Shown here: positions 1-12,100 of the stretch, piece by piece
How the letters are laid out: every line of letters begins with the position of its first letter
How positions within the stretch are numbered: the stretch's first letter is position 1
NCBI GenBank assembly: GCA_037783545.1
Contig: JBBELK010000064.1
Coordinates: 3,224,001-3,288,000 of the forward strand
From: Henricia sp. BOLD:AAB3569
Lineage: Eukaryota > Echinodermata > Asteroidea > Spinulosida > Echinasteridae
Reading direction: 5' to 3'
Length of the DNA: 64,000 nucleotides
The notes under the pieces: generated by a model
Databases searched by the model: none
Told to the model about the DNA's origin: nothing
What the model saw: the letters and a program-made list of their open reading frames with translations, nothing else
Translations under genes and position numbers: made by a program

Positions 1-19
1 TCTGTGTTCCACTTTGTAG

Positions 20-120
20 GAGTTTTTCCTAAACGTCAAGGCCATTCTGCGAGACGCTCACGCCAGCGGACCAGAGTCCTATGAAAAATGGAATGAACCG
101 GAACTAAATCACAACCAGCA
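20..120 (+). CDS. CARS1: CARS1 exon a (first in window)
   Basis: Acceptor ttgtag ends at 19 and donor GTAAGT starts at 121. It encodes [12 protein letters not shown] to NEPELNHNQ and ends two bases into a codon. It matches the helical region after the CysRS catalytic core. Confidence 0.88.
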
Positions 121-3100
121 GTAAGTGCAGACGCGTGTGGTCTAGTGGGTATGAAGCAGGACTCCCAATCAGAGGTTGGGGGTTCGAGCCCCACTTCTAC
201 CAACGTGTCTGTGTCCCTGGGCAAGGCACTTAATCCCAGTTGCCTCGTCAACCCAAGCGATATATGGGAAGCTGTTAAGGGGAATGCCACAATCTAACTG
301 CTGATAGGGTTGTGCGCCTGACCAGCAGCCACCTAGTTAAAGCGAAATGGTTCTGGCGATTCCCTGATGGCAGCGGTAATAATGGTAACAGCGCCTTGAG
401 CACCCTGCAGGGTGGATAAGTGCGCTATACAAATTGAATCATTATTATTTTTATTATTATGATCATTGCAAACCGCAATATAAAAAAGAGAGATAATGGT
501 GTCAGTACATTGTCGATTGGTGGTCCTACACATTTGTCAAATTATTGGCAAACTGTTAAATCTCACAAAAACTTTTTTACTTATTGAAATTTGTTGTTGA
601 TTGCAGTGCTTAGTTGTATAAAATGGAGTGCCATGGTGCAAAAGATGGCGACTTACCTCAAGCGTACAGAGTTAGGCAACCCTTTGCAAGTGTTGACCCT
701 TCCCTTTAAACATACGAGTGCTTGGAAACAGGCATGGTTGCATCTCTATAGTGTTTAGCAAATTTGCCTCTGAAGCTAGCAAACATTTAGCAGTGCTTAA
801 GGTTACGGTCTCCATAACCAGGGCCTTCGTTAACATAAAATCAGCTGCTAAATAGTAAATACCGCCATGAAATTAGCCCCGTTCTTTTTTATCGAAATAA
901 GTGAGCTCATCGTGTTTTTTCTACGCAGGTTTGAGTACTGCATGGCAAAGGTCCACGAAGCACTGTGCGATTCTGTTGACACTAAAACTTCCCTAGAAAG
1001 CATGAGGGTGCTAATCTGCCAATGCAATGTATATATACAGGAGCAAAGGGCTGCTAGAACCACACCAAATAGACGACTACTACAAAACATTGCAGACTTT
1101 ATTACTAAGATGCTGAGGGTAAGTGTTGCTGCTAGTAATTGACCAATCAAAGCCTCAGGTTTAGGTAACCAAAATGTTTGGTTACCTGAGTCCTGAACAT
1201 TTTGTGCACAGAGCTACGGCAAATGCAGCACGAGTGACGCAAAAACACCATAAACATCATTTTTATCAGCGCAGAGGAGGCTAGCAGGTTTAAAACGGAT
1301 TGTATAAGACTATCCTAACCTACTTTTAATCCCTTCATAAATGTGTTTTTGTGTAAACGGGAAAAACTCACCAAAATTAGCTTGTCGTTTTGCTAAGTTG
1401 TGCATTCACTTCGTTTTAGATGTGTGTCGAGATGTTTTTGTTTGATGGCACGCGTTACGCATATTGCAGGCGTGTTGTACGTGCACGCATACGACCGGAT
1501 ACTTAAGCGCACATTTTGCTTTCGAGCGTGCAGTTTCTATTTGCGTGTGCGTGTTTCAATACGCGCTGACCAGGGCGCGGACGCTGACGCACGGCACGGC
1601 CACGCGACTCTACTGCACACGTGCACATTGAGCTATATATATATGTAGGTAAATCAATGCACGTGCATGGCACGTGTGGCATGTTGCTAGGCAATTTCTA
1701 AATGGGCGGAGCTTACTGGATCGGTCTATTACAACATGGTTTGATGGGAAATAGTGACAATAATATACCTCATACATTGATTCTTGTTTACTGATTGGTT
1801 CAATGCAGATCACGCAACATGGATTAGTTAAACCAATTCCGAGGGCAACTGAAAAGTTACTGTTGACTAACCTTTTGCATCATGCATGTGTAGATCAAAG
1901 TATACAGTAGATTCTTAAGTCAAAACCGGATACTTTGAAACTCCGTTTACCTCGAAGTAATCGCTCATTCCCGACATGAGAATAGGCTTTTGTGCACACG
2001 AATACCTTTGTAACTCGAAATTCCTGCGAAAATGCCTCCGTTTACCTTTAATATTTTTGTGCGGCAAATCTAAAAAGAAACCGCAACTGAAACAAGCACA
2101 AAATGTGAAAATACCCGTCTTATCTATCAATAAAATGAGCTAAATACCGAGTCCACACTATACACGTGGGGCTAGCAAGTTACGATGGACACTTTTCGTG
2201 CATTAAGTGGAGCAAAACGGGATCTCCGCTTATCTCAATATCTGGATACCTCAAAATGTTTGCCCATTCCCTTGAGTTTTTGGAATGAATTTGTATGTTT
2301 TTGACAGTCAATTTCCCCTTCCTAAATTTTAGATTTTTGGTGCAATAGCAGGTGAAGATCCCATAGGTTTCCCAATGAGCGGTACTGCACAGAATACTAA
2401 TGTAAGTTTAGTACCCACCTATACACCAATCCGGTAACTAAGGTCTCCTTCCCTGTACATCCGCCATAGCTGGGGGGCTTCCACTGGATGAACTGTATGT
2501 TTTGCTGTTGCTGAAGCTGCATTTGTTTACTTCAAATAAGTTGCGCTTCTTTGTAGGGTTGTGTACGTGAAGGCGGGCGCGTTGCGTGTACGTGAAAAAG
2601 AGGCGCGTCGCAAGCCCTCGGAGAGGCGCGTCCCGTGCACGCGGAGAGGCGCGTCCCGTGCACGCGGAGGAGGCGCGTTCGTGCATGTAATGGATAAGTG
2701 CTTTTCGTTATAACAGCAACACAAAACGCACAGCCCACGCACTGGACGCCCCCCAGCTATGGCAGTTATAGGGGGAGGAGACCTTAGTTAGCGGATTGGT
2801 CTATAGCATGTCTATTAAAGGTAGTTTAACACATGATTGGTAAATCATTACTAATAGTTTTATCTCCCTGTGTGATTGAAGATATGCATGAATAAAACCA
2901 ATCCGAGTACAAGTAGTCTGGTACAAGTGATCTGATTTTTATCCTTTTGTGTTGTTTTTACAGCTTGAAGAGACTGTGTTGCCATACTTGCAAGTCCTCT
3001 CTGAGTTCAGAGAAAAGGTTCGGCAAACGGCAAGACAACAAAAAGGTACAATGTCACAATCTCTACTATAAGAACATGGTAGTCGGCCTAAAGAGGACAG

Positions 3101-6100
3101 TGGCTTCTCACTGTTTCTTGAGAGCATTACCGCTGGGCGGCAAGACAACAAAAAGGTACAATGTCACAATCTCTACTATAAGAACATGGTAGTCAGCCTA
3201 AAGAGGACAGTGGCTTCTCACTGTTTCTTGAAAGCATTACCGCTGGGTGGCAAGACAACAAAAAGGTACAATGTCACAATCTCTACTATAAGAACATGGC
3301 AGTCAGCCTAAAGAGGACAGTGGCTTCTCACTGTTTCTTGAAAGCATTACCGCTGGGCGGCAAGACAACAAAAAGGTACAATGTCACAATCTCTACTATA
3401 AGAACATGGTAGTCAGCCTAAAGAGGACAGTGGCTTCTCTCTGTTTGTTGAAAGCATTACCGCTGGGTGGCAAGACAACAAAAAGGTACAATGTCACAAT
3501 CTCTACTATAAGAACATGGTAGTCAGCCTAAAGAGGACAGTGGCTTCTCTCTGTTTGTTGAAAGCATTACCGCTGGGCGGCAAGACAACAAAAAGGTACA
3601 ATGTCACAATCTCTACTATAAGAACATGGTAGTCAGCCTGAAGAGGACAGTGGCTTCTCACTGTTTCTTGAAAGCATTTCCGCTGGGTGGCAAGACAACA
3701 AAAAGGTACAATGTCACAATCTCTACTATAAGAACATGGCAGTCAGCCTAAAGAGGACAGTGGCTTCTCACTGTTTCTTGAGAGCATTACCGCTGGGTGG
3801 CAAGACAACAAAAAGGTACAATGTCACAATCTCTACTATAAGAACATGGCAGTCAGCCTAAAGAGGACAGTGGCTTCTCACTGTTTCTTGAGAGCATTAC
3901 CGCTGGGTGGCAAGACAACAAAAAGGTGCAATGTCACAATCTCTACTATAAGAACATGGCAGTCAGCCTAAAGAGGACAGTGGCTTCTCACTGTTTCTTG
4001 AAAGCATTACCGCTGGGTGGCAAGACAACAAAAAGGTGCAATGTCACAATCTCTACTATAAGAACATGGCAGTCAGCCTAAAGAGGACAGTGGCTTCTCA
4101 CTGTTTCTTGAAAGCATTTCCGCTGGGTGGCAAGACAACAAAAAGGTACAATGTCACAATCTCTACTATAAGAACATGGTAGTCAGCCTGAAGAGGACAG
4201 TGGCTTCTCTCTGTTTCTTGAGAGCATTACCGCTGGGTGGCAAGACAATAAAAAGGTACAATGTCACAATCTCTACTATAAGAACATGGCAGTCAGCCTA
4301 AAGAGGACAGTGGCTTCTCACTGTTTCTTGAAAGCATTACCGCTGGGTGGCAAGACAATAAAAAGGTGCAATGTCACAATCTCTACTATAAGAACATGGC
4401 AGTCAGCCTAAAGAGGACAGTGGCTTCTCACTGTTTCTTGAAAGCATTACCGCTGGGCGGCAAGACAACAAAAAGGTACAATGTCACAATCTCTACTATA
4501 AGAACATGGTAGTCAGCCTGAAGAGGACAGTGGCTTCTCACTGTTTCTTGAAAGCATTACCGCTGGGCGGCAAGACAACAAAAAGGTACAATGTCACAAT
4601 CTCTACTATAAGAACATGGCAGTCAGCCTAAAGAGGACAGTGGCTTCTCACTGTTTCTTGAAAGCATTACCGCTGGGCGGCAAGACAACAAAAAGGTACA
4701 ATGTCACAATCTCTACTATAAGAACATGGCAGTCAGCCTAAAGAGGACAGTGGCTTCTCACTGTTTCTTGAAAGCATTACCGCTGGGCGGCAAGACAACA
4801 AAAAGGTACAATGTCACAATCTCTACTATAAGAACATGGTAGTCAGCCTGAAGAGGACAGTGGCTTCTCACTGTTTCTTGAAAGCATTACCGCTGGGTGG
4901 CAAGACAACAAAAAGGTACAATGTCACAATCTCTACTATAAGAACATGGCAGTCAGCCTAAAGAGGACAGTGGCTTCTCACTGTTTCTTGAAAGCATTAC
5001 CGCTGGGCGGCAAGACAACAAAAAGGTACAATGTCACAATCTCTACTATAAGAACATGGTAGTCAGCCTAAAGAGGACAGTGGCTTCTCACTGTTTCTTG
5101 AAAGCATTACCGCTGGGCGGCAAGACAACAAAAAGGTACAATGTCACAATCTCTACTATAAGAACATGGCAGTCAGCCTAAAGAGGACAGTGGCTTCTCA
5201 CTGTTTGTTGAAAGCATTACCGCTGGGTGGCAAGACAACAAAAAGGTACAATGTCACAATCTCTACTATAAGAACATGGCAGTCAGCCTAAAGATGACAG
5301 TGGCTTCTCACTGTTTGTTGAAAGCATTACCGCTGGGTGGCAAGACAACAAAAAGGTACAATGTCACAATCTCTACTATAAGAACATGGTAGTCAGCCTG
5401 AAGAGGACAGTGGCTTCTCTCTGTTTCTTGAAAGCATTACCGCTGGGTGGCAAGACAACAAAAAGGTACAATGTCACAATCTCTACTATAAGAACATGGC
5501 AGTCGGCCTGAAGAGGACAGTGGCTTCTCACTGTTTCTTGAAAGCATTACCGCTGGGTGGCAAGACAACAAAAAGGTACAATGTCACAATCTCTACTATA
5601 AGAACATGGCAGTCAGCCTAAAGAGGACAGTGGCTTCTCACTGTTTCTTGAGAGCATTACCGCTGGGTGGCAAGACAACAAAAAGGTACAATGTCACAAT
5701 CTCTACTATAAGAACATGGCAGTCAGCCTAAAGAGGACAGTGGCTTCTCACTGTTTCTTGAAAGCATTACCGCTGGGTGGCAAGACAACAAAAAGGTACA
5801 ATGTCACAATCTCTACTATAAGAACATGGTAGTCAGCCTAAAGAGGACAGTGGCTTCTCACTGTTTCTTGAGAGCATTACCGCTGGGTGGCAAGACAACA
5901 AAAAGGTACAATGTCACAATCTCTACTATAAGAACATGGTAGTCAGCCTAAAGAGGACAGTGGCTTCTCACTGTTTCTTGAAAGCATTACCGCTGGGTGG
6001 CAAGACAACAAAAAGGTACAATGTCACAATCTCTACTATAAGAACATGGTAGTCAGCCTGAAGAGGACAGTGGCTTCTCACTGTTTCTTGAAAGCATTAC

Positions 6101-9100
6101 CGCTGGGTGGCAAGACAACAAAAAGGTACAATGTCACAATCTCTACTATAAGAACATGGCAGTCAGCCTAAAGAGGACAGTGGCTTCTCACTGTTTCTTG
6201 AAAGCATTACCGCTGGGTGGCAAGACAACAAAAAGGTACAATGTCACAATCTCTACTATAAGAACATGGTAGTCAGCCTGAAGAGGACAGTGGCTTCTCA
6301 CTGTTTCTTGAAAGCATTACCGCTGGGTGGCAAGACAACAAAAAGGTACAATGTCACAATCTCTACTATAAGAACATGGTAGTCAGCCTAAAGAGGACAG
6401 TGGCTTCTCACTGTTTCTTGAGAGCATTACCGCTGGGTGGCAAGACAACAAAAAGGTACAATGTCACAATCTCTACTATAAGAACATGGTAGTCAGCCTA
6501 AAGAGGACAGTGGCTTCTCACTGTTTCTTGAAAGCATTACCGCTGGGTGGCAAGACAACAAAAAGGTACAATGTCACAATCTCTACTATAAGAACATGGT
6601 AGTCAGCCTGAAGAGGACAGTGGCTTCTCACTGTTTCTTGAAAGCATTACCGCTGGGTGGCAAGACAACAAAAAGGTACAATGTCACAATCTCTACTATA
6701 AGAACATGGCAGTCAGCCTAAAGAGGACAGTGGCTTCTCACTGTTTCTTGAAAGCATTACCGCTGGGTGGCAAGACAACAAAAAGGTACAATGTCACAAT
6801 CTCTACTATAAGAACATGGTAGTCAGCCTGAAGAGGACAGTGGCTTCTCACTGTTTCTTGAAAGCATTACCGCTGGGTGGCAAGACAACAAAAAGGTACA
6901 ATGTCACAATCTCTACTATAAGAACATGGCAGTCAGCCTAAAGAGGACAGTGGCTTCTCACTGTTTCTTGAAAGCATTACCGCTGGGTGGCAAGACAACA
7001 AAAAGGTACAATGTCACAATCTCTACTATAAGAACATGGTAGTCAGCCTGAAGAGGACAGTGGCTTCTCACTGTTTCTTGAAAGCATTACCGCTGGGTGG
7101 CAAGACAACAAAAAGGTGCAATGTCACAATCTCTACTATAAGAACATGGCAGTCAGCCTAAAGAGGACAGTGGCTTCTCACTGTTTCTTGAAAGCATTAC
7201 CGCTGGGTGGCAAGACAACAAAAAGGTACAATGTCACAATCTCTACTATAAGAACATGGCAGTCAGCCTAAAGAGGACAGTGGCTTCTCACTGTTTCTTG
7301 AAAGCATTTCCGCTGGGTGGCAAGACAACAAAAAGGTGCAATGTCACAATCTCTACTATAAGAACATGACAGTCAGCCTAAAGAGGACAGTGGCTTCTCA
7401 CTGTTTCTTGAAAGCATTACCGCTGGGCGGCAAGACAACAAAAAGGTACAATGTCACAATCTCTACTATAAGAACATGGCAGTCAGCCTAAAGAGGACAG
7501 TGGCTTCTCACTGTTTCTTGAAAGCATTTCCGCTGGGTGGCAAGACAACAAAAAGGTACAATGTCACAATCTCTACTATAAGAACATGGTAGTCAGCCTA
7601 AAGAGGACAGTGGCTTCTCACTGTTTCTTGAAAGCATTACCGCTGGGTGGCAAGACAACAAAAAGGTACAATGTCACAATCTCTACTATAAGAACATGGC
7701 AGTCGGCCTGAAGAGGACAGTGGCTTCTCACTGTTTCTTGAAAGCATTACCGCTGGGTGGCAAGACAACAAAAAGGTACAATGTCACAATCTCTACTATA
7801 AGAACATGGCAGTCAGCCTAAAGAGGACAGTGGCTTCTCACTGTTTCTTGAGAGCATTACCGCTGGGTGGCAAGACAACAAAAAGGTACAATGTCACAAT
7901 CTCTACTATAAGAACATGGCAGTCAGCCTAAAGAGGACAGTGGCTTCTCACTGTTTCTTGAAAGCATTACCGCTGGGTGGCAAGACAACAAAAAGGTACA
8001 ATGTCACAATCTCTACTATAAGAACATGGTAGTCAGCCTAAAGAGGACAGTGGCTTCTCACTGTTTCTTGAGAGCATTACCGCTGGGTGGCAAGACAACA
8101 AAAAGGTACAATGTCACAATCTCTACTATAAGAACATGGTAGTCAGCCTAAAGAGGACAGTGGCTTCTCACTGTTTCTTGAAAGCATTACCGCTGGGTGG
8201 CAAGACAACAAAAAGGTACAATGTCACAATCTCTACTATAAGAACATGGTAGTCAGCCTGAAGAGGACAGTGGCTTCTCACTGTTTCTTGAAAGCATTAC
8301 CGCTGGGTGGCAAGACAACAAAAAGGTACAATGTCACAATCTCTACTATAAGAACATGGCAGTCAGCCTAAAGAGGACAGTGGCTTCTCACTGTTTCTTG
8401 AAAGCATTACCGCTGGGTGGCAAGACAACAAAAAGGTACAATGTCACAATCTCTACTATAAGAACATGGTAGTCAGCCTGAAGAGGACAGTGGCTTCTCA
8501 CTGTTTCTTGAAAGCATTACCGCTGGGTGGCAAGACAACAAAAAGGTACAATGTCACAATCTCTACTATAAGAACATGGTAGTCAGCCTAAAGAGGACAG
8601 TGGCTTCTCACTGTTTCTTGAGAGCATTACCGCTGGGTGGCAAGACAACAAAAAGGTACAATGTCACAATCTCTACTATAAGAACATGGTAGTCAGCCTA
8701 AAGAGGACAGTGGCTTCTCACTGTTTCTTGAAAGCATTACCGCTGGGTGGCAAGACAACAAAAAGGTACAATGTCACAATCTCTACTATAAGAACATGGT
8801 AGTCAGCCTGAAGAGGACAGTGGCTTCTCACTGTTTCTTGAAAGCATTACCGCTGGGTGGCAAGACAACAAAAAGGTACAATGTCACAATCTCTACTATA
8901 AGAACATGGCAGTCAGCCTAAAGAGGACAGTGGCTTCTCACTGTTTCTTGAAAGCATTACCGCTGGGTGGCAAGACAACAAAAAGGTACAATGTCACAAT
9001 CTCTACTATAAGAACATGGTAGTCAGCCTGAAGAGGACAGTGGCTTCTCACTGTTTCTTGAAAGCATTACCGCTGGGTGGCAAGACAACAAAAAGGTACA

Positions 9101-12100
9101 ATGTCACAATCTCTACTATAAGAACATGGCAGTCAGCCTAAAGAGGACAGTGGCTTCTCACTGTTTCTTGAAAGCATTACCGCTGGGTGGCAAGACAACA
9201 AAAAGGTACAATGTCACAATCTCTACTATAAGAACATGGTAGTCAGCCTGAAGAGGACAGTGGCTTCTCACTGTTTCTTGAAAGCATTACCGCTGGGTGG
9301 CAAGACAACAAAAAGGTGCAATGTCACAATCTCTACTATAAGAACATGGCAGTCAGCCTAAAGAGGACAGTGGCTTCTCACTGTTTCTTGAAAGCATTAC
9401 CGCTGGGTGGCAAGACAACAAAAAGGTACAATGTCACAATCTCTACTATAAGAACATGGCAGTCAGCCTAAAGAGGACAGTGGCTTCTCACTGTTTCTTG
9501 AAAGCATTTCCGCTGGGTGGCAAGACAACAAAAAGGTGCAATGTCACAATCTCTACTATAAGAACATGACAGTCAGCCTAAAGAGGACAGTGGCTTCTCA
9601 CTGTTTCTTGAAAGCATTACCGCTGGGCGGCAAGACAACAAAAAGGTACAATGTCACAATCTCTACTATAAGAACATGGCAGTCAGCCTAAAGAGGACAG
9701 TGGCTTCTCACTGTTTCTTGAAAGCATTTCCGCTGGGTGGCAAGACAACAAAAAGGTACAATGTCACAATCTCTACTATAAGAACATGGTAGTCAGCCTA
9801 AAGAGGACAGTGGCTTCTCACTGTTTCTTGAAAGCATTACCGCTGGGTGGCAAGACAACAAAAAGGTACAATGTCACAATCTCTACTATAAGAACATGGC
9901 AGTCAGCCTAAAGAGGACAGTGGCTTCTCACTGTTTCTTGAAAGCATTACCGCTGGGTGGCAAGACAACAAAAAGGTACAATGTCACAATCTCTACTATA
10001 AGAACATGGTAGTCAGCCTAAAGAGGACAGTGGCTTCTCTCTGTTTCTTGAAAGCATTACCGCTGGGTGGCAAGACAACAAAAAGGTACAATGTCACAAT
10101 CTCTACTATAAGAACATGGTAGTCAGCCTGAAGAGGACAGTGGCTTCTCACTGTTTCTTGAAAGCATTACCGCTGGGTGGCAAGACAACAAAAAGGTACA
10201 ATGTCACAATCTCTACTATAAGAACATGGCAGTCAGCCTAAAGAGGACAGTGGCTTCTCACTGTTTCTTGAAAGCATTACCGCTGGGTGGCAAGACAACA
10301 AAAAGGTACAATGTCACAATCTCTACTATAAGAACATGGTAGTCAGCCTGAAGAGGACAGTGGCTTCTCACTGTTTCTTGAAAGCATTACCGCTGGGTGG
10401 CAAGACAACAAAAAGGTGCAATGTCACAATCTCTACTATAAGAACATGGCAGTCAGCCTAAAGAGGACAGTGGCTTCTCACTGTTTCTTGAAAGCATTAC
10501 CGCTGGGTGGCAAGACAACAAAAAGGTACAATGTCACAATCTCTACTATAAGAACATGGCAGTCAGCCTAAAGAGGACAGTGGCTTCTCACTGTTTCTTG
10601 AAAGCATTACCGCTGGGTGGCAAGACAACAAAAAGGTGCAATGTCACAATCTCTACTATAAGAACATGGCAGTCAGCCTAAAGAGGACAGTGGCTTCTCA
10701 CTGTTTCTTGAAAGCATTACCGCTGGGTGGCAAGACAACAAAAAGGTGCAATGTCACAATCTCTACTATAAGAACATGGCAGTCAGCCTAAAGAGGACAG
10801 TGGCTTCTCACTGTTTCTTGAGAGCATTACCGCTGGGTGGCAAGACAACAAAAAGGTACAATGTCACAATCTCTACTATAAGAACATGGCAGTCAGCCTA
10901 AAGAGGACAGTGGCTTCTCACTGTTTCTTGAAAGCATTTCCGCTGGGTGGCAAGACAACAAAAAGGTGCAATGTCACAATCTCTACTATAAGAACATGAC
11001 AGTCAGCCTAAAGAGGACAGTGGCTTCTCACTGTTTCTTGAAAGCATTACCGCTGGGCGGCAAGACAACAAAAAGGTACAATGTCACAATCTCTACTATA
11101 AGAACATGGCAGTCAGCCTAAAGAGGACAGTGGCTTCTCACTGTTTCTTGAAAGCATTTCCGCTGGGTGGCAAGACAACAAAAAGGTACAATGTCACAAT
11201 CTCTACTATAAGAACATGGTAGTCAGCCTAAAGAGGACAGTGGCTTCTCACTGTTTCTTGAAAGCATTACCGCTGGGTGGCAAGACAACAAAAAGGTACA
11301 ATGTCACAATCTCTACTATAAGAACATGGCAGTCAGCCTAAAGAGGACAGTGGCTTCTCACTGTTTCTTGAAAGCATTACCGCTGGGTGGCAAGACAACA
11401 AAAAGGTACAATGTCACAATCTCTACTATAAGAACATGGTAGTCAGCCTAAAGAGGACAGTGGCTTCTCTCTGTTTCTTGAAAGCATTACCGCTGGGTGG
11501 CAAGACAACAAAAAGGTACAATGTCACAATCTCTACTATAAGAACATGGCAGTCAGCCTAAAGAGGACAGTGGCTTCTCACTGTTTCTTGAAAGCATTAC
11601 CGCTGGGTGGCAAGACAACAAAAAGGTACAATGTCACAATCTCTACTATAAGAACATGGCAGTCAGCCTAAAGAGGACAGTGGCTTCTCTCTGTTTCTTG
11701 AAAGCATTTCCGCTGGGTGGCAAGACAACAAAAAGGTACAATGTCACAATCTCTACTATAAGAACATGGTAGTCAGCCTGAAGAGGACAGTGGCTTCTCA
11801 CTGTTTCTTGAAAGCATTTCCGCTGGGTGGCAAGACAACAAAAAGGTACAATGTCACAATCTCTACTATAAGAACATGGCAGTCAGCCTAAAGAGGACAG
11901 TGGCTTCTCACTGTTTCTTGAAAGCATTTCCGCTGGGTGGCAAGACAACAAAAAGGTACAATGTCACAATCTCTACTATAAGAACATGGTAGTCAGCCTG
12001 AAGAGGACAGTGGCTTCTCACTGTTTCTTGAAAGCATTACCGCTGGGCGGCAAGACAACAAAAAGGTACAATGTCACAATCTCTACTATAACAACATGGT

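Noticed and set aside
180..191. tRNA gene at the window start
   Set aside because: A and B boxes are present, but the sequence continues into a SINE body that recurs at 38846-39066.
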